NCBI GenBank assembly: GCA_947427985.1
Contig: CANEKB010000037.1
Span: 1-9,713 of the forward strand
DNA length: 9,713 nucleotides
DNA from: an uncultured Candidatus Saccharibacteria bacterium
GTDB taxonomy: Bacteria > Patescibacteriota > Saccharimonadia > Saccharimonadales > Saccharimonadaceae
Direction of reading: 5' to 3'
Under the pieces are notes generated by a model. The model ran no database searches, was not told the origin of the DNA, and saw only the letters and a list, made by a program, of their open reading frames with translations. The position numbers were made by a program, and so were the translations under genes. Shown here one piece after another: positions 1-5,622 of this stretch; position 1 is the stretch's first letter; each line of letters begins with the position of its first letter.

Positions 1-1
1 C

Positions 2-553
2 GAGAAAGACGAGACGATTGTCTCAGAAGCTAAAGCTTTGCTTAAATCGAAAGAATTTAAGTTCTCCGAAGACATGCAAGACGCTCTGAAACGACGGGTT
101 TCTGAAGTGGTAAACGCGTTCGAGGGGACTACGCGCGAAAGTGTGAAACAAGCGCTGGAGAAAGGCGCACAAGAAGGCTGGAGTCAAGCGAAGCTCAAAG
201 AAGAGTTGCGAGACGTGCTTCCGAAGCGGCAGGCGGAATTGATTGCCCGAAACGAAGTCCATGCGGGGCTAAACTTTGGACGTTACGACGAGTGTCTGCG
301 GATTGCCGAGAAATACGGATTAAAGGTCGAGCTAACATGGGTAGCTCACCGCGGTGCATGTGATATCTGCAAGGCGATGGACGGAGAGAGCGTGCCGATT
401 GGCGAGGCGTTCCCGGATCATGCGCATTACCATACCGATGATGGCGAAGATGTTGAGGTGTATTGGGAGCATAACGTCTATAACGCCGATGGTAGGATTA
501 CGAATCCGCACCCGAATTGTCGCTGCACGTTTGCCGAAAGGTTCTACCGATGA
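2..553 (+). CDS. Phage head morphogenesis protein, Mu gpF / SPP1 gp7-like (C-terminal part, 5' end outside window)
   Basis: The frame is open to the left window edge, so the true start lies outside; a TTG at 38 has no good ribosome binding site and is probably internal. The visible part starts with a charged helical stretch and then shows the order typical of the gpF C-terminus: an arginine/asparagine/glutamate helix (AELIARNEVHAGLNFGRYDE), a tryptophan-rich strand, a CxxC (CDICKAMDG) and a terminal HPNCRC cluster that looks metal-binding. In this family the protein is a minor head component that helps initiate procapsid assembly or sits at the portal. The stop overlaps the start of the next gene (ATGA), showing translational coupling. 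Its position close to the lysis genes, with no tail cluster between, is unusual. Family assignment is by motif recognition; the head function is known for the family, not shown here. Confidence 0.8.
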   Translation, partial: EKDETIVSEAKALLKSKEFKFSEDMQDALKRRVSEVVNAFEGTTRESVKQALEKGAQEGWSQAKLKEELRDVLPKRQAELIARNEVHAGLNFGRYDECLRIAEKYGLKVELTWVAHRGACDICKAMDGESVPIGEAFPDHAHYHTDDGEDVEVYWEHNVYNADGRITNPHPNCRCTFAERFYR

Positions 554-741
554 AAGCTAAATTCCATTGCCCAAAATGCGGACGAATTCTTGGCGATACA
601 ACCCACGGCTTCGACGCAATCGCGATCAATTGCCCGGGGTGTCACAAGACGAGCATGGTAGGAGTAAAACTAGCTAAGACGGATAGACTACTCGCAAATA
701 TTTATAACAGAAAGGAGGAGAATGGCAACAAATCCAAATAA
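550..741 (+). CDS. Com-like zinc-ribbon protein (Mu Com family)
   Basis: 63 aa from the ATG that overlaps the preceding stop. Two CPxC-type knuckles, C7-x2-C10 and C28-x2-C31, flank a short segment with D and I residues in the pattern FHCPKCGRIL...INCPGCHK. This matches the small Mu Com family, whose founder binds mom mRNA through a zinc finger and frees its translation start. Similar small ribbons often sit next to gpF-like genes in phages, so the neighbour supports the call. No mom-like DNA modification gene follows, so the classical Com target is absent and the real role here is unknown: RNA binding or a structural role are both possible. The coding sequence ends inside the start region of the next gene, whose strong SD (AAAGGAGGAG) lies within this gene's 3' end. 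Confidence 0.72.
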   Translation: MKAKFHCPKCGRILGDTTHGFDAIAINCPGCHKTSMVGVKLAKTDRLLANIYNRKEENGNKSK

Positions 742-1648
742 TGCGATTGGGACAAACGCCGCCTTTAGCGGACGGACTAGCCCAAACGCTTTTAACGACG
801 CGCTATCAATCTTTGGGGGTCGAGGGATTGTTACGGGCTGGGAATGTGTCCCGAGCCAAAACATGGTCGTAACGGTAGGTGGTCAAAGCGGCGCACGTGA
901 CGTGGCGATTGCACAGGACAACGCAGCAAACAAACTGACGATTAACAATATTTCTCAGCAACCAATTGAAGTGGAGATTGCGGCGGCTAGTACTACGTCA
1001 GCCTCGAAAGATTGCATTGTCGCCTATGTTAATAACCCGCCGCAGGGCGAAGCGACCGTTACCGATAACCCCGGTGCCTGTGGAATTATTGACGTGCGCG
1101 GAAGCACCGGCGAAGTGCCAACCGAAGACCAAATCCGCTCTGCGATTACGGCAGATGGGGCAACCGGAGCGACTGCATACTATGTAGTGCTGGCGACTAT
1201 TACGGTACCGGCAGGGGCTACGACGATTACGGCGTCTAATATCACACAGGGCGGGAAGGCGATCGTCAACGATCAAAATATCGATTTCCCCACACCGCAG
1301 CTCGCTTTTTACGGCGAAAATAAGAGCCATTTTAGAATCAGCCAGTCTGGATGGAGCAAGACCGTAACGTTGGACATCCCATGTGAAGTAGGCAAAAGAT
1401 ACAACGTTATAGGCACTGCCGTCTGCACCGGCGAGGGGACTCTGCAAGCAAAGATAATGCGTGGTGGGAATGAGGACATTGGTATTGAGGGGCGCTCACA
1501 CTCAGCCTTTTGGTGCGACTCTACGTGCATGGCAAGCTTCGTAGCGCAATCCGCCGTAGAGCAAATTTCTCTCGCTCTGCATACAACCGCTAGCACGGGC
1601 GGGGGACATGAGAATTCAGCTTTGCAGGTAATTCGGGCGGAGCTTTAA
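722..1648 (+). CDS. Phage structural protein, tail/baseplate appendage-like
   Basis: 308 aa with an excellent SD (AAAGGAGG at about 711-718) just before the ATG. The N-terminal half (roughly 1-190) is a beta-rich, glycine/threonine/asparagine-rich domain with segments such as NAIGTNAAFSGRTSPNAFND, ACGIIDVRG and TAYYVVLATITVPAG. I recognise this as the type of N-terminal domain found on tail, baseplate or fibre proteins of phages of Gram-positive-like hosts. Residues from about 195 to 308 form a second beta-rich domain with FRISQSGW, LDIPCEVGKRY and several cysteines, reminiscent of a carbohydrate-binding jelly roll, though that is inference. No signal peptide or membrane segment is seen. Lying immediately upstream of the endolysin fits a host-recognition or virion surface component. 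The exact place in the virion cannot be told from sequence alone. Confidence 0.65.
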   Translation: MATNPNNAIGTNAAFSGRTSPNAFNDALSIFGGRGIVTGWECVPSQNMVVTVGGQSGARDVAIAQDNAANKLTINNISQQPIEVEIAAASTTSASKDCIVAYVNNPPQGEATVTDNPGACGIIDVRGSTGEVPTEDQIRSAITADGATGATAYYVVLATITVPAGATTITASNITQGGKAIVNDQNIDFPTPQLAFYGENKSHFRISQSGWSKTVTLDIPCEVGKRYNVIGTAVCTGEGTLQAKIMRGGNEDIGIEGRSHSAFWCDSTCMASFVAQSAVEQISLALHTTASTGGGHENSALQVIRAEL

Positions 1649-1669
1649 TTTATAAAAAGAAAGGACGAC

Positions 1670-2740
1670 ATGTTAGAAAAACTTAAAGATTATAAAAACA
1701 TTATCATTATTGCAGCCGCAGTACTGCTCGGGATTGGGCTAGTCTCTTCGGCGGTGGTCTTGTCAAACACGGTCAAACATGGTGGCAAAGCTAGCATTGA
1801 ATATTCCGACGAGCAGCGCAAGGCTAGTATTACCATCGGCGAGGATGATACAACTAATACAGGCTCAGAAGAATATGGCCTCGGTGAGGCGGGCGAAGAA
1901 GTAGAGGTTGACGATATTCCGACCGTAGAGGAAATCAATCATGAGAACGCCGTAGTTGATACTGGTGTTGAGGACAATTCCTCTAGCCTAGAATGTCCGG
2001 AGGGCGAGGAGTGTGGGCTTGGAGCTTATATTTGGACACCAACCGAAACCCCACAAGCCTTCAAAAACTATACGATCGGCAAGTGCCTAAACTCGGATAA
2101 CGCCTTCGGTGCGCAGTGCTGGGATTCTGCGGATGTTTTTTGGCAGAACGTCAGTGGACGGCGCGCACAAACCTGTGGCACCGGCGCAGCAAAAGGCATG
2201 ATCGCGGACGGTTGCTGGCAAAAGAATGCAGGTAACGAGTTCATGATGATTTGGGACCCGACCCAGCTTCAAGCTGGCGACTGGATAATCTTTACGAATG
2301 GCCAGTGGGGGCACGTTGGTATGGCGCTTGGTACTTATAACAATGGATACATCACCTTGCTGGGGCAGAACCAAGGTGGGGCAGCATGCTCTGGGGGTGG
2401 TTCGGCTGGTAACATTATCAATATTTCGCTTAAGAACTTCGGTGGTGCGTTCCGCTACAAGAAATACGAGGAAGCACGTATCGCAGCCGAAGCAGCGAAG
2501 AAAGCCGCCGAGGAAGCCGCTAAAAAGGCTCAGGAGGGCGTCGTAAACAATGAGACGGTAACTGATGTCTATACGGTTAAGAAAGGTGATACGCTGGGTT
2601 CCATTGCGCTTAAAATGGGTTGGTATATCAACGCGAATGGGCTTTTTGGCAACAACGGCTATACGCAAAAGCTTGCCGATAAAAATGCCATTGTAAACCG
2701 AGGGCTAATCTACCCTGGGCAGGTAATCCGCAAATACTAG
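1670..2740 (+). CDS. Membrane-anchored endolysin: N-terminal TM, CHAP amidase/peptidase, LysM
   Basis: 356 aa; SD GAAAGGAC upstream of the ATG. Order: a short basic start, one hydrophobic segment (about 11-32), an acidic linker (about 57-118, rich in E/D/G), a CHAP domain (about 125-265) with the catalytic pair Cys150 (in AQCWDSA) and His215 (in WGHVGMA), an Ala/Lys/Glu helical linker (about 266-290), and a C-terminal LysM (about 299-356, YTVKKGDTLGSIA...LIYPGQVI). CHAP enzymes cut peptide or amide bonds of peptidoglycan, and LysM binds glycan. Further cysteines (109, 115, 139, 169, 182, 240) could form disulfides, which suits an extracytoplasmic enzyme. The N-terminal segment could act as a signal-anchor, giving holin-assisted release as in SAR endolysins; it has small residues (A, G, S) typical of that class. 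The holin-like gene follows by 8 bp. Identity is secure; the export mode is inference. Confidence 0.9.
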   Translation: MLEKLKDYKNIIIIAAAVLLGIGLVSSAVVLSNTVKHGGKASIEYSDEQRKASITIGEDDTTNTGSEEYGLGEAGEEVEVDDIPTVEEINHENAVVDTGVEDNSSSLECPEGEECGLGAYIWTPTETPQAFKNYTIGKCLNSDNAFGAQCWDSADVFWQNVSGRRAQTCGTGAAKGMIADGCWQKNAGNEFMMIWDPTQLQAGDWIIFTNGQWGHVGMALGTYNNGYITLLGQNQGGAACSGGGSAGNIINISLKNFGGAFRYKKYEEARIAAEAAKKAAEEAAKKAQEGVVNNETVTDVYTVKKGDTLGSIALKMGWYINANGLFGNNGYTQKLADKNAIVNRGLIYPGQVIRKY

Positions 2741-2748
2741 GGGGAAGG

Positions 2749-3171
2749 GTGGATCTAAGCAGCATCAATCTCGGTGATATTGCAATGGCTCTAGCTTTCG
2801 TAGCTGGGGCTATTGGCAGTATCAGTGTGATTTACAAGACGATCGCCAAGGTCGCTGGGAAAGCGCTGAGCAATCTGTTGGAAAAACATCTCAAAACCAT
2901 CACCGATAATCAAGAGACTTTAGTTAAAGACGTGAGAGCGCTGAGATCAGAGCTCTCGCAGAACAATCTCCAGACGGCTCGGCTCGACCTCACTCAAGCT
3001 CTCAGACATGCTCCAAAAGAGCATAAGGCAATTCTCGACCTTGCTTGGCATTATTTTATTGAGTTAGGTGGAAATACGTATGAGACCGGATTATTTAAGG
3101 AGTGGGCTGAGAAAGAGGGGGTTGATATTTCTTATATTTTAGAACAGATGGCACATAGGCAGCCAAATTGA
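2749..3171 (+). CDS. Putative holin or lysis-accessory membrane protein
   Basis: 140 aa, GTG start, preceded by the purine-rich AGGGGGAAGG that directly follows the endolysin stop. It has one clear hydrophobic segment (about 8-29, IAMALAFVAGAIGSISVIY), then a long charged helical region likely to form a coiled coil (about 40-75, KHLKTITDNQETLVKDVRAL). It ends in a conserved-looking tail (HYFIELGGNTYETGLFKEWA) that resembles C-terminal segments of small phage proteins in lysis cassettes of Gram-positive phages. The topology, N-terminal TM plus cytoplasmic helical tail, is that of single-TM holins and XhlA-like proteins. It is called from position and topology, not from a catalytic motif. It ends 4 bp from the stop of a convergent minus-strand gene. 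Confidence 0.6.
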   Translation: MDLSSINLGDIAMALAFVAGAIGSISVIYKTIAKVAGKALSNLLEKHLKTITDNQETLVKDVRALRSELSQNNLQTARLDLTQALRHAPKEHKAILDLAWHYFIELGGNTYETGLFKEWAEKEGVDISYILEQMAHRQPN

Positions 3172-3175
3172 TTTA

Positions 3176-3382
3176 TTAATTTTTGCCCCTAGATTTCTGT
3201 CCATATTTCTTGATACGGGCTTCGACAGCTTTTTTGGCACGGGCAGAACGTTCTTCGGGAGTAAGCTTAACCGAAGATTTCTTGCCAGCCATAGAATTAT
3301 TCGATTTAATCCTGTTATAGGCTCTTTCTTTCTCGAGAAGAGCATTGTACCTAGACTTGGGGATAGTAACTATTTCTTCCAT
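3176..3382 (-). CDS. Small basic phage protein, unknown function
   Basis: 68 aa on the minus strand, convergent with the holin-like gene (4 bp between stops). SD AAAGGA lies upstream of the ATG. Two parts are visible. Residues 1-25 (MEEIVTIPKSRYNALLEKE) resemble the strand-helix end seen in some antitoxin-like and regulatory proteins. Residues about 30-68 (GKKSSVKLTPEERSARAKKA) form a very basic, alanine/arginine-rich helix found in many small phage proteins. No helix-turn-helix or metal motif is present. It is the second gene of a small operon read from the promoter at 3580-3608. Its location between late genes and the integrase, on the opposite strand with its own promoter, is that of a lysogeny-expressed or accessory gene. 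Function not recognised. Confidence 0.65.
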   Translation of the reverse strand: MEEIVTIPKSRYNALLEKERAYNRIKSNNSMAGKKSSVKLTPEERSARAKKAVEARIKKYGQKSRGKN

Positions 3383-3457
3383 ATTTTCCTTTCTAGAATC
3401 GGCGGATTTATAGCAAGGGTTGATTTTACCTTTCCGTTATGTTATTATTCAGTGAAG

Positions 3458-3526
3458 CTACTTCTTCTTGGTTGGGGGAGTGGCTTTTTTGAGTACAACT
3501 CGAATTTCGATTTTTTCTATATCCAT
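3458..3526 (-). CDS. 22-aa basic micro-protein in the minus-strand operon
   Basis: ATG at 3526 is preceded by a near-perfect SD (AAAGGAGGAAG), 46 nt or so below the predicted transcription start. The peptide MDIEKIEIRVVLKKATPP then ends in TKKK, that is a short beta-like hydrophobic part and a lysine tail. It is the first open frame of the transcript and lies 75 nt upstream of the 68-aa gene. It could be a true micro-protein or a leader peptide. The start contexts of both genes share a similar stretch (CGGCGG or CGCCGA, then TAGAAAGGA), suggesting duplication of a leader. No function can be inferred. Confidence 0.55.
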   Translation of the reverse strand: MDIEKIEIRVVLKKATPPTKKK

Positions 3527-3579
3527 CTTCCTCCTTTCTACCGCCGATTTTTAATTTACTATCCCCTTGCTATATTATT

Positions 3580-3608
3580 ATTGTATCAAACATCGTTAGA
3601 TAAATCAA
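3580..3608 (-). promoter_or_regulatory. Sigma-70-type promoter for the minus-strand operon
   Basis: Reading the minus strand: -35 TTGATT (3603-3608), 17-bp spacer, -10 TACAAT (3580-3585). Predicted start is near 3573. It drives the 22-aa and 68-aa genes. A 7-bp dyad (TATAGAT 3636-3642 / ATCTATA 3655-3661) lies just upstream and could be a regulator site. Confidence 0.7.
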
Positions 3609-3780
3609 TAGTTTTACGGGCATTTTTATAAAGATTATAGATAATATCATAAAAATCTATATTGTTTTTTATTTATATTCATATAAAATGTAGATATAAA
3701 CCTAACAACGAAAATTATATAATTAGACATAGTCGACTATAGGTGTTTCATATGTGTATAGTGCTCATATGGAATCTCTG
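3609..3780. other. AT-rich intergenic stretch with dyads
   Basis: No convincing gene. It is strongly AT-rich to about 3725. Then come a perfect 12-bp palindrome ATAGTCGACTAT (3729-3740) and an inverted repeat TTTCATATG-N11-CATATGGAA (3746-3754 / 3766-3774, 8 of 9 arm positions matching). These look like protein binding sites. A weak TATAAT at about 3714-3719 on the plus strand lacks a -35 box. No tRNA or coding signal is seen. Confidence 0.4.
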
Positions 3781-3860
3781 TAGTCGCCTATGGCGACAAA
3801 AATGTCTTGGAGGACACCGATTTGGAGTAGGTCGCATAAGCCGCTCTGCCAACGCCCCAT

Positions 3861-3895
3861 AAAAAAGCGCACCTGTCGGGGAGAGTAGGCGTCGC
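3861..3895 (-). terminator. Rho-independent terminator of the minus-strand small RNA
   Basis: Minus strand: 5' arm GCGACGCCT (3895-3887) pairs with AGGTGCGC (3874-3867), giving 8 bp with one A bulge and one G.U, a 12-nt loop, then six T (3866-3861). Confidence 0.7.
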
Positions 3896-3904
3896 AAAAG
3901 ACTT

Positions 3905-4027
3905 CTACTCCATACGGAGGTGGTGGATCCCACTCTCCTCGGCAGCTACGCTTGCTGCTCTCACGACATCGGCCACCACGCCGTCAAATTTGTTAAGGTG
4001 GAGTAGATGTTTATTTTTTACCTCCAT
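3905..4027 (-). CDS. Possible 40-aa ORF inside the structured minus-strand RNA
   Basis: ATG at 4027 lies only about 3 nt from the predicted transcription start, so translation would be nearly leaderless; the GGAGG overlapping the start cannot serve it. The peptide begins MEVKNKHLLHLNKFDGVV, continues as an amphipathic alanine/valine/glutamate helix and ends at TAG just before the terminator. Promoter, ORF and terminator fit a tiny gene, but the same bases build extensive RNA stems that would also constrain the sequence. Low confidence as a protein. Confidence 0.25.
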   Translation of the reverse strand: MEVKNKHLLHLNKFDGVVADVVRAASVAAEESGIHHLRME

Positions 4028-4066
4028 CTTATTGCTAGTATATAACAATAAGAGATAGCGTGTCAA
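4028..4066 (-). promoter_or_regulatory. Strong minus-strand promoter overlapped by a dyad
   Basis: Minus strand: -35 TTGACA (4061-4066, perfect), -10 TATACT (4037-4042, 18-bp spacer) or the overlapping TATATA (4039-4044, 16-bp spacer). An inverted repeat CTTATTG-N11-CAATAAG (4028-4034 / 4046-4052) spans the -10 box, the place expected for a repressor operator. Confidence 0.7.
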
Positions 4067-4099
4067 TAGAATTTTAGAAAAATCAATACCACTTTACTG

Positions 4100-4115
4100 A
4101 TTACGCTTACGTAAT
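4100..4115. promoter_or_regulatory. Candidate operator between divergent promoters
   Basis: Perfect dyad ATTACG-CTTA-CGTAAT (6-bp arms, 4-bp spacer), ending 7 bp upstream of the plus-strand -35 box and lying between the two divergent TTGACA boxes. Binding of a regulator is inference. Confidence 0.4.
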
Positions 4116-4122
4116 AATAGTA

Positions 4123-4151
4123 TTGACATTTTTAGCCGAGTGCGCTATACT
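4123..4151 (+). promoter_or_regulatory. Near-consensus promoter for the integrase operon
   Basis: -35 TTGACA (4123-4128, perfect), 17-bp spacer, -10 TATACT (4146-4151). The predicted start at about 4158 coincides with the first bases of the 25-bp inverted repeat. It reads into the leader, three small ORFs and the integrase. Confidence 0.8.
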
Positions 4152-4156
4152 CGTAT

Positions 4157-4181
4157 TATCAAGCAGAAAATTGATAGCCCC
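4157..4181 (+). repeat. 25-bp inverted repeat, left copy (IR-L)
   Basis: 25 bp identical to the reverse complement of 5819-5843. It begins at the predicted transcription start. Its first 20 bases, TATCAAGCAGAAAATTGATA, form a 6-bp hairpin (TATCAA/TTGATA) followed by GCCCC. The two copies bracket the whole integrase-attP segment. Confidence 0.9.
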
Positions 4182-4384
4182 AGCGCCCATTACGGGTGGT
4201 GGGGTTTCACATGCCCCACTTAATGACAAATACGGTTAAGCGTGTTCGCGCTCGAAATACGGCTAACCGTCATAGATGGTTGGTAGAGCGTATTGTTACA
4301 GCTTTACGCTTATCACATAAAAAGTCAGATTCCGCGTGACGAGCGGCGAGGTTTCTGATGTTAAAATTTTAATGGAGGTAACAG
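4158..4384 (+). ncRNA. Structured leader of the integrase transcript
   Basis: About 227 nt between the promoter and the first ORF with a good SD. Visible stems: TATCAA/TTGATA (4157-4162 / 4171-4176), GTGGGG/CCCCAC (4199-4204 / 4214-4219), ACGGTTA/TAACCGT (4232-4238 / 4264-4270) with an inner AGCG/CGCT, AGCGTA/TACGCT in the 4286-4311 stretch, and CCGC/GCGG at about 4332-4346 closed by TCAGA/TCTGA. The density of stems suggests a regulatory RNA, but a 42-aa ORF (4211-4339) covers the same bases. No known riboswitch class is recognised. Confidence 0.4.
4211..4339 (+). CDS. Possible 42-aa basic ORF in the integrase leader
   Basis: ATG at 4211 (alternative ATG at 4223). The only SD-like sequence, GGTGGGG at 4198-4204, is weak and lies in the stem of a hairpin whose loop carries the start codon. 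The product is very basic: MPHLMTNTVKRVRARNTANR, then a predicted helix RWLVERIVTALRLSHKK. Codon choice is unremarkable. It could be a small DNA-binding or Xis-like protein, or only a chance frame in a structured leader. No family recognised. Confidence 0.35.
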   Translation: MPHLMTNTVKRVRARNTANRHRWLVERIVTALRLSHKKSDSA

Positions 4385-4486
4385 ATGGGAAGAGGACACA
4401 ATGTCAATGACATTGACAATGTTTCCAACGAAAGTTGGAACAATGACATTGACAATGTTAGGGGGAGTAGATTAGATTATGACTAG
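4385..4486 (+). CDS. 33-aa ORF built on a 19-bp direct repeat
   Basis: ATG at 4385 with a good SD (TGGAGGTAAC). The peptide starts MGRGHNVNDIDNVSNE, and the unit NDIDNV occurs twice (spacing 12 codons) because the DNA contains a 19-bp direct repeat in frame. The stop overlaps the next gene's start region (ATGACTAG). The SD favours translation, but the low-complexity asparagine/aspartate composition suggests the DNA or RNA structure may matter more than the peptide. Function unknown. Confidence 0.45.
   Translation: MGRGHNVNDIDNVSNESWNNDIDNVRGSRLDYD
4405..4423 (+). repeat. 19-bp direct repeat, copy 1
   Basis: CAATGACATTGACAATGTT, exactly repeated at 4441-4459, 36 bp on. Each copy contains the dyad ACATTG-A-CAATGT. 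Confidence 0.9.
4423..4440 (+). other. Perfect hairpin with GAAA tetraloop between the repeats
   Basis: TTCCAAC (4423-4429), GAAA loop, GTTGGAA (4434-4440). The 7-bp stem with a GNRA tetraloop is stable in RNA, and it fills the gap between the two 19-bp repeats exactly. Confidence 0.75.
4441..4459 (+). repeat. 19-bp direct repeat, copy 2
   Basis: Exact second copy of 4405-4423. Together with the hairpin it forms a repeat-hairpin-repeat block. Confidence 0.9.
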
Positions 4487-4700
4487 TGAAACACGAATAC
4501 GTCGCGCTGATCGAATTGCTAATCGGTTAGTAGACAAACTTAATGCCCCGGAATGCCGATCGTTTTTTTGCAAATGCGCCTATTCGCTTTCTGAAAACGA
4601 AATCGAAATACTATTGGAAAGAGCGACTAAGGCCGGCATCGCATCACCAAAAAGATATTTTAGCCGAACAGCTAAAATCGCTATGGGCAAAATTCAATAG
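4479..4700 (+). CDS. 73-aa hypothetical protein upstream of integrase
   Basis: ATG at 4479 overlaps the stop of the 33-aa ORF; GGGGGAG (4461-4466) about 12 nt upstream is a distant SD, so translational coupling is likely. The N-terminus is basic and helical (RIRRADRIANRLVDKL). A middle part has two cysteines (FFCKCAY), and the C-terminus (KAGIASPKRYFSRTAKIAM) carries a PxRYF motif like that seen in small mobile-element proteins. Being directly upstream of the integrase, it may be an excisionase or directionality factor or a replication accessory. No helix-turn-helix is obvious and no family can be named. Confidence 0.6.
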   Translation: MTSETRIRRADRIANRLVDKLNAPECRSFFCKCAYSLSENEIEILLERATKAGIASPKRYFSRTAKIAMGKIQ

Positions 4701-4710
4701 AAAAAATCCT

Positions 4711-4745
4711 CTCCCCGCTTCATTAACTTAAAGGGTGGGGAGGAG
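4711..4745 (+). promoter_or_regulatory. Hairpin sequestering the integrase ribosome binding site
   Basis: CTCCCC (4711-4716) is complementary to GGGGAG (4737-4742), which is the core of the integrase SD (GGGGAGGAG, 4737-4745). A 20-nt loop separates them. Folding would hide the SD, so integrase translation may need opening by a ribosome or factor. Confidence 0.5.
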
Positions 4746-4749
4746 TTTT

Positions 4750-5622
4750 ATGAAAATATCGGAAGCCTTTGACTTCTATGCCAACTGCGAAATTCTAGCC
4801 GTAGGTGGATCGCTTAACACCTGTGACGCCTACAAGTATGCAGCTAAAGCCTTTATTAGAGCCTGGGGAGACATTAAGATAGAGGAAATCACGGTTCGGA
4901 TGACTCGAGAATTTAGTTGCAGCTTCCAAAAAGACCATTCCACATCCACAGTCCGAAATTACACCACTTGCTTGCGTGCCGTTCTCGCCCTATGCGAAAC
5001 AAACGGATTTGAAGTTGTGAATCCTAAACTTATTCGACCCCCTAAGCCCACAAAAACCACACCGGCATATGTCAGCGAGCATGAAATCAATCGCCTCATC
5101 ACGGCAGCCAATACCCCTAGGCGCGGATACCCTGCCATAAATCGCCTCCGAAATGTGCTTATTATTAAGATGCTATATGCAACTGGGCTTCGAGTAGGAG
5201 AGCTAGTCCGGCTGAATATAGGAGATATACATAATCGCGAATTTACTGTTATTGGGAAGAGCAAAGAGCCGCGTACCTGCTATATCACAGCCGAAATCGA
5301 AGAGCTGATTAAGGAGTACATCGACAAGCGTTCTGATAGTAATCGAGCTCTCTTCGTGTCGTCCCAAACTGGCGGACAGCGGATTTCCAAGAAGACAGTG
5401 CAGCTTATGTTTAGAAAAGTGAGAAAAAAGGCTGGCATACGAGACGTTCACCCGCACACTATGCGCCACTCATTTTGCACGAAACTGCTAGAAGAGGGCG
5501 TCGACATTAGAGATGCAGCCGAACTCATGGGACATCAAAGCTGGAATACCACAAAAATCTATACCCATATTCGCAACGCACGGCTAAAAAATATTTACGA
5601 TAAGGCAATGAAGGGGGATTGA
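4750..5622 (+). CDS. int: Tyrosine recombinase / phage integrase
   Basis: 290 aa from ATG 4750, chosen over an in-frame GTG at 4735 because GGGGAGGAG sits at the right distance only for the ATG. The N-terminal SAM-like (core-binding) domain spans about 1-95, the catalytic domain about 105-290. All active-site residues are visible: Arg148 (ATGLRVGEL), Lys170 (VIGKSKEPR), His236 and Arg239 (HPHTMRHS), His262 (LMGHQSW) and the nucleophile Tyr271 (TTKIYTHI). Length is XerC/D-like: it lacks an obvious extra N-terminal arm-binding domain, so it belongs to the short integrases. It makes site-specific strand exchange through a 3'-phosphotyrosine link. The partial tRNA-Val 100 bp downstream is its likely attP. 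It is transcribed from the promoter at 4123 and may be held back by the SD hairpin. Confidence 0.95.
   Translation: MKISEAFDFYANCEILAVGGSLNTCDAYKYAAKAFIRAWGDIKIEEITVRMTREFSCSFQKDHSTSTVRNYTTCLRAVLALCETNGFEVVNPKLIRPPKPTKTTPAYVSEHEINRLITAANTPRRGYPAINRLRNVLIIKMLYATGLRVGELVRLNIGDIHNREFTVIGKSKEPRTCYITAEIEELIKEYIDKRSDSNRALFVSSQTGGQRISKKTVQLMFRKVRKKAGIRDVHPHTMRHSFCTKLLEEGVDIRDAAELMGHQSWNTTKIYTHIRNARLKNIYDKAMKGD

Larger units (their letters stand above)
3861..4030 (-). ncRNA. Putative structured small RNA or attenuator leader (about 170 nt)
   Basis: It starts at the predicted start of the promoter at 4037-4066 and ends at the intrinsic terminator at 3861-3895. In plus coordinates: a 5' hairpin pairs 3995-4003 with 4022-4030 (9 bp, one G.U). 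An outer 9-bp perfect stem pairs 3904-3912 with 3999-4007. Inside are a 7-bp stem (3920-3926 / 3973-3979, GTGGTGG/CCACCAC) and a 5-bp hairpin (3942-3946 / 3954-3958), separated by a 14x14 nt internal loop. GAGTAG at 3883-3888 can pair instead with 3905-3910, which would break both the outer stem and the terminator. This alternation resembles an attenuator or riboswitch; no known class is recognised. A 40-aa ORF (3905-4027) overlaps it, so a coding role is the alternative. Confidence 0.5.
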